Shown here: one piece after another, positions 1 to 30,153 of the stretch
Position numbering within the stretch: the stretch's first letter is position 1
Layout of the letters: each line of letters begins with the position of its first letter
Source of the DNA: Mesostigma viride
Lineage: Eukaryota; Streptophyta; Mesostigmatophyceae; Mesostigmatales; Mesostigmataceae
Length of the DNA stretch: 64,000 bases
Assembly (NCBI GenBank): GCA_009746045.1
Contig: RPFO01000213.1
Span: 11,496,150-11,560,149 of the forward strand
Direction of reading: 5' to 3'
Notes under the pieces: model-generated
Told to the model about the DNA's origin: nothing
The model's database searches: none
Seen by the model: the letters and a program-made list of their open reading frames with translations, nothing else
Position numbers and translations under genes: made by a program

Positions 1-442
1 ACCGTCGAGTTGATTGCGGCCCAGGCGGTTTTGTTGTCCCTAGGGTGCGCGCCTTCAGTATATTAACCATAATGACAATACCTAACAATAACAGAACAAC
101 AAATAATGACAATGACACCCATGGACAGTTGCATGCGCAGCAAGCCTTCGCGGCATATGCATGACTTTTGAGGACACAGTAAAAGCTGGCGTACGCGGCA
201 GGCACCGGGAGCATATCAGCAGTGTTCTGCCCCCTGCATCCACTGCCATGGATCACCACACTGCACACTGGCATGGACACGGTCCATACTTCAGAAGGTC
301 ATCACGCGTGTTGTCCTCACTCACCAAACAGGTCTGGACGAGTTTTCCGCTAACCAGTTCTTTAGCCGATAAAAAACACAAATTTATGGCCGGCCGCGCT
401 TCTTCCTAAGTAATCTTGACCATCGGACTAGCAGTTTGATGT
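1..442. other. 5' flank or upstream intron of the phosphodiesterase gene
   Basis: I recognise no gene or element here. The stretch is of mixed composition with an A/T-rich patch near 60-115. It may be upstream sequence or the intron before the first visible phosphodiesterase exon; an AG directly before position 503 could be an acceptor. Confidence 0.4.
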
Positions 443-3400
443 GTGCTCGGCATCCCCTCGCACTGTTGTTCATTCTGCACCAACATATATGCGTATGAAC
501 AGGGCACAGCGACTCGGACGCGAGGCATCGACAGGGAGACCGGTGCGTGGCTCGCCAGCCTGGCAGACCCCGGGGCACGCCTGCAGCAATGTAAGCCGAC
601 CCTGCAATTCACATCCAGCAGCGGGATGCCCCCAAAGTCCCTGCGAACCCTCCAGATCATGCGGACCGTCAACCGCGGCGCGGCGGAGGAGATCATGGTC
701 GCGCAGGGCCTGATCGCCAGCTCGTCGCCGATGTCAGCGCTCAGGGCCGGCGCGAGCGGCGGTGCGAGCACTGGCGCCAGTAGCTCTGCCGCACCTGGGT
801 TGCCGGGGCTTGAGGGCACTGACGAGGCGACGAGGCTACGATTGGAGGTCCTTGACCACGTCCTTCAAGCCCTCGACTGCCCAGTTAACGGCCCTAAAGC
901 CTTGCACCATCCATCTTCCGATCCAGTGCAGCGCCAGCTGTCGGTTTCGGGGCTGAGCTCGACTGCTGCGCATCCACGTGGGCCACCCACGGATGGCCAA
1001 CGGGTTTCCTATCAACTGGGTTCTGTGACATTGGTCAGGGATGACCGACGGCAATCCAGGGACATAGAAAGGGAGTGGGTCGCCCGTATCGTTGTGCGTG
1101 AGAGCGCTCCCAGTATCGACCCATCCCCATCATCGCCGGGTCCCGCAACGAGGGGTCACCAGGCGCTGTCGAGATATCAGGCGCTGTCACCAGATGCGGC
1201 ACCCTTTGACCCCGCGTCGGGACGCTTGTCGATCTCTACCATCGACTCCGACGTAGAGGCAGCACTTTTGACGGACGGACGGCCCAGCCTCATGCCGGAC
1301 CGTAGTAGTAGTACGAGTCCCCAATGGCGCACTGAAGAAGAGGATGTCTCGTTTATGACTTTGACACGGCTGACGTCGCTGTCTGCGGGGGATGCTGGCT
1401 GCTGTGCTCACCGGTCAGACCATCTCGAGGCGCAGGCCGGCGGGAGGGATCCTTCTTGTGCTGGCATCCTAGGCGGCGGTCTCGACGTGTTTGGGACCAA
1501 TGACTCGGGAGACCAGCTGATTGGAGCTGGCGGCGCAGCATCCATGCCCGTCCATGCCAGCATCGTGCCTGGCGGTGCTGGCGAGAATGCTTGCAAGTGT
1601 GCTGGCGGCTGGGATTACGCAGCGCTGGTGGAGAGCCTGCGGGCGCTGGGGACGTGGGAGCTGGACACGTTGAAGGTCAGCGGGGCCAGTGGTGGTCAAC
1701 CCATCCTGTTTGTGGGATACGCGGCGCTCCACCGCGCGGGGCTGGTCCAAGAGTTTTGCCTGCCACGTGGCGAGCTGGCGCGCTTCTTGATGGGATTGGA
1801 CCGGTGGGTAACGTAGTAACTTCTTTCGGCAGTCATTCATGACATCAGTCCATTCATGGTCTTGGACCGGTGCGTGGCCTGGACCTTGTCATAGTATGTG
1901 TTTGTTTTAGCGTTGTTATTCAGCCAAGAGTGCCGCTGCATGAATCGGGCTGGGCTTGAATCGGGCCTGCTGCAACAAATTACCTTCCCTCCTATGTTTC
2001 CCGTTCATTATAGACCGCATACGTGAGCTCTATTGCTCATCATCCATCTTAATATTTGTTTTTACCCTGAGATGATGATGCAGGGGCCACGGCACAGTAT
2101 ATTTTCATCATGGTCGCTGTAAATGGGATGCACGGCATCTATATGCTCACGTGACGCAGTCTACGTGTATGATAATTAACATGCTGCAGGTGCATGGACT
2201 TGGACGTGCTGCGACAAACGACCTTACATATAGGCTGCTTCCCAGGCTCCTCACTAACTACTCCATTACTATTGTTATTGGGATACAACTCACTGCTCAA
2301 TTGATGGGCGCACAGGGGCATGGACCCCGAGGCGCTCTACCACTCGGCGGCCCACATTGCGGACGTCGCCGGCTGCATGCACCACCTGCTGGCCGAGAGT
2401 GGCGTGAGCCAGCATCTGCGGCGCGTCGACCAGCTGGCGGCGCTCTGTGCGGCGCTGATCCACGACTACAAGCACCCGGGCGTGAGCAACAGCTTTATCC
2501 AGAAGATGGGGGGCGAGCTGGCCATGCGATACAACGACAACTCGCCGCTTGAGGTGCGCTGTTGTATCCCAAGGGTACTCGATACCGGAATAACTTGCAG
2601 CATGATCACCTTCGCTATTTTAAGGGAGTATGCGCGACCATAAGGGGTGCAGCCTTAGGGGGGGGGGGGGGGGGAAGACGATGAGGGGCGCGCAGCTATG
2701 TTTATATCAAACCCGCTCATATGATGCGTTGAGCTCTGCTTGCATACTACCATTTTTATGTAAGCATAACCCCCTCATTATTTCTTTCCAATAATGGTTT
2801 GTGATCTCAGATGTGGGCATCAATCATTAACTGCTGGAATTCCTGCAGAACTTCCACCTGAGCGAGGCGTTCGAGCTGCTCACGGCCGACGGCAACAACT
2901 TCTTGCAGCACCTCGGCCGGGCGACTTACGCGGACATTCGGCACGTCATGATTGAGGTATATACTCTGAGATTGTCTGAATGATACTGACCTCGTTGTTC
3001 AAGTTGTTAGCGCACCAGCGGGGCCTGCCGTGGTGCGATCAGCCTGTGGGAGATGACGTCCCTTGGAAAAAACCTCGGTCGAATCATGAACAATCGTTAA
3101 GTGCACATGCTGCTGGTGGTGCTGTCAGGTCCATGCGTCATACCCTGTCCTTGAATAGATGTGGGTGCAAAAGGTTTGTATGTCCTTGCCGTTCACATTA
3201 ATAATTTTAATAATACTGGTACTAAAATAATATAACAATAATCTAATATCATAATAATATACTAATATCATATGGGCATAAATAATAGGTATGGTGCCAG
3301 CTGTCTTGCACTGACTGCAATAGCATGCCCGATACAAACTGTGGCATATCCTTGATGATATTTATAATCTTGTCCAGCGCCCTCTCTGCTACATCTGCAT

Positions 3401-6400
3401 TAACTGCACCCAGACGGTACAACCTGGCCATCAACCCACAATAGCATCCCTGTTTGCATGTTGTGAGTATAATCCCTGTTCGCATGCCGTGAGTATATTA
3501 CACGGTACACCTGTGCACCTGTTTGCAGTATCCACTTTTTCTATACCCAGATTGTGCTGGCCACTGACCACCATATTGCATCCCTGTTAGCATGTCTTGA
3601 AATTGTATACTTGCTATTTATGCCACTATTTGCATACTTTCCATCATAATATCGCCAGATGGTGCTGGCCACCGACCTCCAGCGCCACTTCCATGTGCTG
3701 GACGCGTTCAAGACGCGGCTGCTCACGCTGCAAGACAAGCCGTGGGACCGCGACAGCGAGAGCGACCGGCTGCTGCTGCTGCGCATGGCCATCAAAGTGG
3801 CCGACCTGGGGTAGGTTATGGGAGTACTACAGCACTTCAGACATCTGGTAGCAATACGGCTTACTGATGCCAGGGCGGTTTGATTAGAATTGTCAGGGCA
3901 TGGCAATCAAAGGGGTCAAGCTGGGGCAGGTGGTGGCGGGAGGCAGAACTAAATATCATTGGAAGTTGCACCTAACTGATGGCACCAAGATCATGGCCAC
4001 AAAGGGGCCTGACCTGGGGCATGTGGTGGCGGGAGGCAGAGGAAAGGAAGCACGTTGTTGGAAAGAAAAAGGAAACACATTATTGGAAAGAAAAAGAAAA
4101 ACATTATATTGGAAAGAAAAAGGAAGCACTATGTAGAAGGAAACACATTGTGGCCTATTTGTGGAAGGAAACACATTGTGGCCTATTTGTGGAAGGAAAC
4201 ACATTGTGGCCTATTTGTGGAAGGAAACACGTTGTGGCCTATTTGTGGAAGGAAACACGTTGTGGTCTATTTGTGGAAGGAAACACGTTGTGGTCCATTT
4301 GTGGAAGCAAACACATTGTGGTTTACGAGTTCTGGCAGCCTACTTTACATAATCTGGATGACGTGAGAAAACCTGCGTCTTTGTGGCCGCATCGTGCCAC
4401 ATATTACTTCACAGCCTGTGGCACATACTACTATCGAGCCTGTGGCCGTGCGATATTATATTCATATACCAACCCGTCATTATAGTATTATACCAACCCG
4501 TTTACATCACTGCATGACTCGAACAAAACGCTGACAAAACCATATCATCATGCCACTCTATGTGTGCTTTTCGCAGCCACACGTGCAAATCGCTGGCACT
4601 CCACCGACAGTGGACGGGGCTCATCATCGAAGAATTCTACACTCAGGGCGACGCGGAGAAAGCGGCCCAGGTGGACGTCTCCCCCTTCATGGACCGCACG
4701 CATGACTGCGTGCCCAAGGCACAGGTACACCCCACACATCAAATCATCCTCTCACTTGTCACTGACATGTTGTATATTAGTAACACATAGTAGACCGGGA
4801 AACGCCTCACCCTATGTTCATGCAGACTGACCGCACCAGCGGCTGCGTGCCCAAACATGAGGCGCAGGTGAAGGCAGAGGGATACATCTATAAACTAGTG
4901 GACTAATAAGGGATTCTATCAGGCTATTTACTAGTGGTCTAATAAGCCACTCTATCAGGCTATTTACTAGTGGTCTAATAAACCACTCTAACATGCTGTT
5001 TACTAGTGGTCTAATGAACCACTCTATCAGGCTATATACTAGTGGTCTAATAAACCACTCTATCAGGCTATATACTAGTGGTCTACTAAACCACTCTATC
5101 AGGGTATTTATTAGTGGTCTAATAAACCACTCTATCAGGCTATATACTAGCGGTCTAATAAAACACTCTATCAGGTGAGGTGCAGGTGAGGGGTACATCC
5201 CATACTCATAATATTCTCTACCAGGCTTTGTTGACAACGATTGGAAGGATACACGTACGCTGCAAGGCAAAAGTGTCTCACATGGCTCACTGGACACATT
5301 TGGGATGCATGCGGTTGGGAACAATTCGAAGAAGGATCTGGAAGTCAGCTCTGTTTTGCATATGCACGCAACAGACATGCGTGTCGGCCTGTATAGCAGA
5401 CAGTACAAAACTTTCCCAAAGACAGCCGGACTTGCGCCGATCACTTAGGCCAGTTTGCGTGGTCGATTAAGTCTGCTAAACGTCGTCTATGATATCTAGA
5501 AGTAACTATGTTGAGAGTTAGTAAGTAAGTGACTGTAGTCTTCAGTGGCTTACTTTTTGTAAGTCTACTAAAAGTCGTGTGTGTTATGTTTCGGACGGTC
5601 GGCACTTTTGTACTGTCATAGCTGTGGGCAGTTTATGCATGGGTGTACAGTTTAGTAGTAGGGTTCAGATAGGTTGCGTTTAGATGGTAGATCCTGCACT
5701 ATACTGTCCTAGCTGTGGCAGTCATCTATGCATGGGTGTACAGTTTAGTAGTAGGGTTCAGATAGGTTCGGGTTCATCTGCACCATGCATATAAACTTTG
5801 ATTAGTTTTGTGGTAGTGAATTGATGCATGCTCACTGTGGGGGACAGTCTGGTAGGGTGACATGAAGAGCCTGTAGGTTGCGCGTTCGCTGAATTGACTG
5901 ACTGGCAGCAGCCGAGGTTCTTTTCTAGTAAGGGGCATGGGTGGGGGGGCAGGGTGTAGCGCGTTGAGTCACCCCATGGGCTGCATATGGCCTGTAAGGC
6001 ATATATTAGATATGCATAGGGGGCAGTGCATATGGGGCCTAGAGGTCGGGCATGTCGTAGGGCATAGAGGTTACGGCAGCAGATATATTTTTGTCATCTG
6101 AGCCCAACGCCTGTGGGCTGACGACAGCCTGTCATGTATCTAGCACAGTGATTGTCACGGGGAACTTTTGATGTGGAATGCTGACCAAATCCTGTTTTTT
6201 GCTTGATCTGGCACGCTGGCTTATTTGCAGGGCGGCTTCTTCCGCTTTGTGGTGCTTCCACTGATAGATGCGTGGGTGAAGGTGCGTGCTTATGCGTACT
6301 TGCATGCTGAATCCGCTGATGCATCATCGCATCCCTCGGGGAGTGCGTGCATGCGGGTCTGTGTGTGTTGGCAAGGTGCCAATGGTGAGTGCACGTCCTT

Positions 6401-7070
6401 GTGTGGCAGGCGCGTGGTTGTGTGTGCATGTGCGCGCACTTGTGTGAAGCCGAGGGCGGGGGCGGCTGGGCGGCTGGGCGGCTGGGCGGCTGGGCGGCTG
6501 GGCGGCTGGGTGATGCCCTGCTGCTGGGATAGTTCCATACTAATCTAGAGGCGTGGGAGGTTGGCATGTTGTCCCAGCAGTTCCTGAATACAAGTTTACT
6601 GTAAAATGGGACATGAAAAAGTAGTGGGTGCCATGCATAACGGCCAAACAGCCTGCTAGCAACACAGGGGATGTCTTTGACCATTCTACAATCCATGTTT
6701 GGCGTTGTACACGCACGTTACGTCTGACTGTTGGTCTGCACAACCAGCCGTACCAGCAGTTTGCTAGCCTTGCAGTAATGTAAATAGGTCCCTGATATCT
6801 GCATAGTACTTCGCCCATCACACCTTCAACATCAAGCCAATCTCTATCTCGAGGATCTATGCTCTGCGACGCGATCATTCACTTCATGTATAGTATAATG
6901 TCATGTCTGATATGTCCCTGGCAATTTCATGTCTGCTGCGTCAACGATCCAATCGTCTGATACGCAACTTGCAGGCATTTCCCCAAAGCGCGCCCCTGTT
7001 GGAACATGTCATCCAGAATGCCGAGTATTGGAAGCAAGAACTTCAGAGGCAGGGGTCAACAGGCAACTAA
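443..7070 (+). CDS. 3',5'-cyclic nucleotide phosphodiesterase, 7 exons
   Basis: Class I phosphodiesterase, which hydrolyses cAMP and/or cGMP. Exons by phase and GT..AG sites: 443-1803, 2316-2553, 2849-2956, 3659-3810, 4577-4724, 6231-6281 and 6975-7070, giving 718 codons with stop. Exon 1 holds a low-complexity Ser/Gly/Pro-rich N-terminus and ends with the typical entry to the catalytic domain (WELDTLKVSG...FCLPRGELARFL). Exon 2 has the metal-binding motifs YHSAAHIADV (the usual YHN is YHS here) and HDYKHPGVSN. Exon 3 has FLQHL, exon 4 MVLATDLQRHF and KVADLG, and exon 5 HTCKSLALHRQW, EEFYTQGD and SPFMDR. Exons 6 and 7 complete the C-terminal helices (GGFFRFVVLPL). No membrane segment or GAF domain is visible, so substrate choice cannot be read. 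The true start is uncertain: the exon could begin at an acceptor near 503, with more gene to the left. The catalytic core is secure. Confidence 0.9.
4135..4325. repeat. 28-bp minisatellite in phosphodiesterase intron
   Basis: About seven tandem copies of a 28-bp unit beginning GTGGAAGGAAACACATTGTG, with G/A changes between copies. A looser purine-rich repeat (GGAAAGAAAAAGGAA) precedes it from about 4055. Short reading frames here are repeat artefacts. Confidence 0.9.
4895..5178. repeat. 36-bp minisatellite in phosphodiesterase intron
   Basis: Eight tandem copies of a 36-bp unit containing CTAGTGGTCTAATAAACCAC followed by TCTATCAGGCTA. Each unit holds a short palindrome (TAGTGGTCTAATAAACCACT), so single strands could form hairpins. 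Confidence 0.9.
5610..5775. repeat. Two direct copies of about 60 bp
   Basis: The segment from TACTGTCATAGCTGTGGG through GTAGGGTTCAGATAGG recurs 87 bp later. It lies in the intron between phosphodiesterase exons 5 and 6. Confidence 0.8.
6459..6512. repeat. GGGCGGCTGG short tandem repeat
   Basis: About five copies of a GGCTGGGCGG decamer lie downstream of phosphodiesterase exon 6. Confidence 0.85.
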
Positions 7071-8077
7071 CCGTGCATGTTCCTAATATTTGAAAGGCGT
7101 CCCTTTCAAAACTCCTCGAGGCTGCAGCAACTCAAATGGGTACGGCTGGCAGTTTCCTCTGGCCGCGTGACGCACATGCATAGGCGTGGCGTGTGGGCCC
7201 CCCGGCCCATTTGCCAGGCATATTGCTGCCAAGTATTGCCGACATGCCATCCAGGAATTACTGACTTTCCAGGATTGACTGGCATGGCTCTACATTGGCA
7301 TAGAGCCTATCTGTATATAGTAGTACTATAAAATAGGCTTTCCAGCCTGGAATTGTTTCTCTTTTCTTTTCTGCTTGTACCGTGGTCGCAAGAACCAAGT
7401 TTTTGTTGGTGTATACTTGAAAATTTTATGCAAAAGTCATGAGCAGGCAGAGCACATTTTGCCCTGCTATATAGCTCGGGGCTGCACCCAATTGGTGTGG
7501 CTTCGATTATCTATACAACAAGGTCCAGCGATGTGGTGCGATGCCTCCGGGTATTTTGATGCCTTGGATGCACCGGTCTACAGTGGTCTAACTAGTCAAC
7601 AATGTATTCTATGAGTTGAGGTAGATGTGCACTATGAATTGTGTGCATGTGCATGCCCCTCTGCCATGCATTCACAGCAACTGTATAAAGAACATACATG
7701 GCCGGCTGGTGTATATAGGTACCTAGCTTTGTAATGTAGTTAGTTGTGCTTTGTTCTGGCTTGATCCTTGCATGCCCGTGTCAGCTAGATTATTATTTTT
7801 TTTCTTTAGGGTTCTTCATTTCGGGGTTTGCCATTCTCACTTGAGCACCTCGGTAATTTATCATTCTCAATGAATATAAATACCATTGTCAGTTAGCACC
7901 ATGGATGTTGCATTAATTAAGAATTAGCTCAGCCCTGCCTATACAGAGAGTCACTCTCTGATGAGAAGCCATGCCCTAGCTCTTGTATAGCCATGATGAT
8001 CTTCCCCCCCCATGACAGCCTCCCGTTAGCTGGGTGTTGCTTGAGACTCTGGGGGGTATGTGCAGGTTTGCTTAAAT

Positions 8078-8130
8078 TAAATTACAACATGCCTCCGTTG
8101 GGAGATCATGTAACACATATTCCATGATGG
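8078..8130 (-). mobile_element. Retroelement 3'-end fragment (family 2), minus orientation
   Basis: A TTAAATTAAAT-like tail is followed by CCTCCGTTGGGAGATCATGT and AACACATATTCC. The same order occurs at 41866-41942 and, inverted, at 8590-8690 and 8960-9045. I read it as the 3' end of a retroelement with its A/T tail on the left. Confidence 0.6.
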
Positions 8131-8185
8131 ATGGCCGGGTGGAGTGGAGGAAGCCGCGTAATCAAACTAACCTATCTCTAAGCTG

Positions 8186-8345
8186 CACCATGCCGTGGAG
8201 AGAGCGCTCTGTGGCCTGCCCACCTGCGGCAGTGAGAGAAGCTAGGGCGCCCTCCCTCCTTCTCGCTGTGTATATAGGGTTGAAGGTTCCTTTACTCTGT
8301 ATTGGCACCCACGTGACGCAGTCACGTGCTTATTAATTATTAATT
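8186..8345 (+). mobile_element. SINE-like repeat, copy 1
   Basis: Directly homologous to 39308-39470: both contain GAGAGAGCGCTCTGTGGCCT, then AGAAGCTAGGGC, GGGTTGAAGG and a GCGACGCAGTC-like block, and both end in a TTAAT-rich tail. The second copy has a perfect 13-bp target-site duplication, which supports retrotransposition. No protein is encoded. Confidence 0.75.
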
Positions 8346-8579
8346 AATCTCTAAGCTATCTAGTTTAGAAAATCCTAACTAGCTACACTACACATCAAAA
8401 CGCCTCCTCCTCTTGGGGGGAGGTGGCTTGCCCACAGGGGCTGGCGTGTGAGCCTTGACAATCTTCTGCCACCGCGTCTTGTTCTGCATGGCAGTCCAAA
8501 GAAGGGAGAGAGAGCAGGTGTCCTTGGGGCCCATAGAGCAAGTGTTGTTTACATTCCCACCCTTGCAGGAAGTAGCTTA

Positions 8580-8692
8580 GAATGTATTAAAAGCCATATG
8601 TATGTATGCCCTTTCTCCGGGATATGTGCTACATACGCTCCCAACGGAGTTATTAATTAATTAATTAATTAACTAATTAATTATTTGTTTGT
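8580..8692 (+). mobile_element. Retroelement 3'-end fragment (family 2) with TTAA tail
   Basis: CCGGGATATGTGCTACATAC is followed by GCTCCCAACGGAGTT, a small hairpin, and then (TTAA)n. This is the same 3' end as at 8960-9045 and 41866-41942. Confidence 0.65.
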
Positions 8693-8819
8693 TTGACCAG
8701 TAGCTAGAAAAACTACAGGGGACTACACTCGGGAATCAGTTATTTGAAAATATTTTGTTTTATTTATCGTTTGCAGGTGGCCGGCGCCCAGCCTCATAGT
8801 TAATATTTAGTAAAATTAC

Positions 8820-9045
8820 CAATGGGGACGGCGTATTTATGCATCATGGTGGTGCAGGTGCACCTTGTGCACCCAGAGTAGGTGGCTGTTTACACCCCCC
8901 CACCTGCAGGTTAATTAATTAATTAAAAGACACCTGCAGGTTGTAGCCCGGAATGTGCCCCTTCCCAGGGACCATATGCCCCTTCTCCGGGATATGTGTT
9001 ACGTCTACTCCCAGTGGATTTATGTTCTTAATTAAATAATTAATA
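8820..9045 (+). mobile_element. Family 2 retroelement fragment, intact reference copy
   Basis: It contains CATGGTGGTGCAGGTGCACC, GTAGGTGGCTGTTTACACCC, ACCTGCAGG, CATATGCCCCTTCTCCGGGA and an ACTCCCAGTGGATT end with a TTAA tail. Its reverse complement matches both flanks of the TTAA element at 41947-43692, so it serves as the empty-site reference for that insertion. Confidence 0.75.
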
Positions 9046-9253
9046 GAGACAGCCTGTGGCCGCCTGATACATGAGTTCAATATTATGATGAATATTTAGC
9101 TAGCTAGCCTGTAGACCCGATAGGCTCAGGGCTTCCCAGACATATGTGCCTGGTCAATCTGGTGCCATGCCTTGCTCAACAACTGCCCCTTGAAACATGC
9201 AGCGTTTAATGATCGTGCCAGGCAGGTGAAGGCAGACTGCGTAAAAACATGAG

Positions 9254-26878
<17,625 letters not shown>

Positions 26879-29800
26879 CTGAGGAAACAACGCACAATGC
26901 GTGTGAGGGAGAGCACAGCAGCGGATGAGGGTAACGAATGCCATATCAAAATTATTGGAGTTAACAGAACTAATGGACTTAAATTACAGGAATTCACCAC
27001 GTGTATTAACATTTCATGCGCATGCCATGCCCCATTGGCCGATCAACATACGTGGAGCGTCCTACGACAACTGGAGTAAGAAACGAGTAGTTATTCCGCA
27101 CGACTTGACAAAGCACGCAGACATGATTGAGCAAGTTATAATTAGAATGTTGGCCACTGTAACTGTAGCTCTAAGGTCTGCAGAAGAGAATTGCGAGAAT
27201 GTCCTTAGTCTACGAGAGCGCACAACTGACGGGCATAGGCATTTGTGGATCTTTGTGTGTGCAGATGCTGTATTCGCACGTCGTCGTAGTATGTCTAATT
27301 ACCTGTATCGCAGCTTAACTAAGGAGATAGCCAACCTACAGAAGCCAGATGAAGGATGCCACACTCCTCGAACACAATTTGCCCATGAACAGTTCTGCCA
27401 GCGTTCATGAGGGCCCGTGCCCGACTGCGCAGATGACTTTACCGCGATCGCCATCGCAAAGTAAACAGCCATCTACTGTTCATAGCCCGACAAACCGATA
27501 AGCTACGGTAATAAAAGAGTACGAGTGCGTACCGTTGTCGAAGAGCTTGGTGGCATCTTCCATACGAATTTTCTCCTGGTAATGGCATCGCTGACACGTA
27601 CTTCATGGTGGGCGCGTGCATTGCAGCCGGTGCGAGTTGTGGGCGGCAAGGAGGCCCACTCAATAATGTAGTGCTTGCTTCGAGCGAGCAGAGATTGCAT
27701 CATTTGCGCTTTTATAATTCGTCGATTCCCTGTTAACGCCGGTTCAATGCGGTTGCAAATGCACAGTCGCTAGTGTGTGGAGTGCCCACACTCCCTGCTT
27801 ACGCAAGCGAGTGCCTGCACAGAATTGTTCACAATCCCCAAGTCATGCGATGCAGCGGGCAAGAAAATTGGCCTGGCCACTTGTATTTCCAAAATGCAGC
27901 CATAGTTACATGGGTGAGCTACTGGGCATTCGGGTTTCCGTCGTAACATGGCGGTAATCGCCTTTTCCCGCGCCGTATTAGTTTGGTTCGCCCAAGCGTC
28001 GTGTCCCACCGAGGCAGCGAACACAAGATAACACAAGAATCTCTTTTGCCACCAATAATTATTCCGTTTTTCCGAGCCAGTCAGTTTATTATTCCCACGC
28101 CGGTTATATAGCCGACACAGTTATCCTGAGCCAGGAATTTGCATGCCTGCAGGCTGCAGCCTTTCATCTGTATCCCTAACTAATTATTCCCTATTCCCTG
28201 CGCTTGCCAGTTGGGTTTTACCTATACCAGCGGAAACAGAATCTCTGCTGCCCAAGTGCGGCGTGGGGAATATTCAACAACCACCCATGAACCACCAGCG
28301 GAAATTTGATGCCGCGGCCCCATCAACATATATACTAAAGCTTGTAAAACGCAGCCTTGGCACAATTTTAGCTAACACTCTTTCGAACGGCTTTCGGCTC
28401 CAGCCACTCAGCGGCGCGACTTACGGTCCGCTTGACGAATGAGCTGCGCGAAATTTCGTTGCGACCAATCACGAAAAGGTCAAACCACGGCGCGCCCATT
28501 TTTGAGGTTTCTGAAGCGTTACATCCAGATGAGCCATTTGGCAGAGGTCCGTATGCCCAGATGGCTCCTACTAGAAAACTCTGCGATTTCCTGTGTTCGC
28601 GAGCTCCAGATATAACCGTCGCAAACTTTTGGGCTGTTGGAGCAAACTTTCTGTTGGCGATATCCCGTTACAAACGCGCAGGAAGCTCACACGTGGATTT
28701 TCCTGTGCTCCACCGCCTGTAAGCGATTTTTCCCTGCTGTCTGCGGCGAGGTCACTCATCCCCGCGCGCATCGCGCTCCCGTGCAGGGGTAGCAGTCAAT
28801 CTGGAGCTAGTTGAACTCCGCAAGACGTAGTTCGCGAGCTCCGTCCACTGCGCGGTTGCGCAGTTTGTCCCTTTGTAGCAATGTACATATTGTGCAACTT
28901 CTGATGAAATTGCTTACGTAGACTTCAGGCGCCAAGGCACACCTCATCATACGATCAATCGTGACGTACCGGGTTCGAACCTTCAGAGGCCTTCTAGCAT
29001 TCCGGATTTTTTTCCTTCACCCTTTTGCCAAACTCCGTGAATCTTGTGGTCGAAACTCTAAAGCTAGCGCGCGCTCCTTGGCGGGACTAGTGCCACTTGG
29101 CACTCGACGGAGGTACGTGGTGACTCACATCTCCCTAGCCGGGGCTCCCTGGCCGGGGACCGGCCACAAAAAGAACAAGCTCTAATGTCGCGGGCGAAGC
29201 CCGCAAAACTTGTACTGTACTATTGTTGTTGTTGTGTCCCACGCCGCACATGGGCAGCAGAGAATCTAAAGTGGCCGAGGGCCGGATATATTTAGTATCA
29301 GTGGTACTATCGGGGCACTGGGCCCCATACTGTACAGTAGTACAAACAGTGCACCCTGCTAGGTTGCCCCTGTTGAAACAACAACAAGGCTACACACAGT
29401 TGGTAACCAGCTGGTCGATACGTGGTACCTCTTCACCTAACGATACTCCTTATTGGTTAATAAAAATACCCATTTACCCGGAAAAAAAAACAGCAACAAG
29501 GCTTTCGTTGGGTGACGTTGACCAGAACGAGCCAGGGTCCAGGGAATGCTACGGTGCATTGCCACAGCTTCAGGTTTTAGCTCTGTACAGTTTTTGGGAC
29601 ACAACAACAACAACAACAACAACAGTTTTAGCTACATTTGAATGGCTAGTTCAAACGAATGGAGAACTGTTAAATTTCTCTGGGATGTGTTAGTTAAAGG
29701 ACGATTGAGGGAGATTTTGGGGTACTTTTGCCGTTAGTATTTTGCACCCTGTTCCGCACTCCGCAGTTCAGGTCCTTTGCACCGTTGCAAATTGCAGGTG

Positions 29801-30153
29801 GCATGGCGGTTTTCCCCGCGCAAGGCACGCGTGCAATTTGATTTTCCAGGCGCACAATTTCCAGTCGGAGTTGCAAGCCTGGCTTTTGCGACTTCAAACA
29901 CGCTGCGATTGGAGGATTTATGGCATATCGCAGCTCGGAAACTTTAGACTTGGCAACTAATGAAAATGCCGAGAAGATATTGTTGATGGAGCAACATTAA
30001 GCCCGGCAGTCGGATAAACAGCAGGCAAGCGAGGCCGTCCGTGCCGCGCCAGGTTCCTCCTTATTGTGCAGTTTTGAGCTGCAGCAGTAATCTAGTCGTA
30101 TCCATAAATATACATATTTGCCGCAGGCAGAGGTTTTCTTTTGAATTGCAGAC
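26879..30153. other. Divergent intergenic region between transporter and coiled-coil gene
   Basis: The upstream regions of two divergent genes. No gene is recognised. An unspliced 161-codon frame at 26925-27410 (+) is unlike any family I know and overlaps the likely transporter leader. A possible short upstream exon on the minus strand near 27563-27531 (beginning MEDATKLFDN) does not join the next exon in phase, so I do not call it. AG-rich and GC-poor stretches alternate; promoter elements cannot be assigned. An inverted-repeat element lies at 29217-29625. Confidence 0.45.
29217..29625. mobile_element. Possible foldback/MITE with GTTGTTGTTGTGTCCCA ends
   Basis: The left end has ATTGTTGTTGTTGTGTCCCA and the right end has TGGGACACAACAACAACAAC, forming inverted termini about 370 bp apart. 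No coding capacity is visible. The triplet character of the termini leaves room for chance. Confidence 0.45.

Larger units (their letters stand above)
7071..9253. other. Convergent intergenic region with retroelement 3' ends
   Basis: This lies between the stop codons of the phosphodiesterase and the minus-strand transporter. No gene is recognised in 7071-8040. From 8040 to 9050 there are at least four decayed retroelement pieces, most bounded by TTAATTAA-like runs (listed separately). Small open frames here have no coding character. Confidence 0.6.

Noticed and set aside
2658-2676. G homopolymer after a phosphodiesterase exon
   Set aside because: Simple short run with no further structure.
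28955-29000. GGGTTCGAACC B-box-like motif
   Set aside because: No pairing T stem or acceptor stem around it on either strand.
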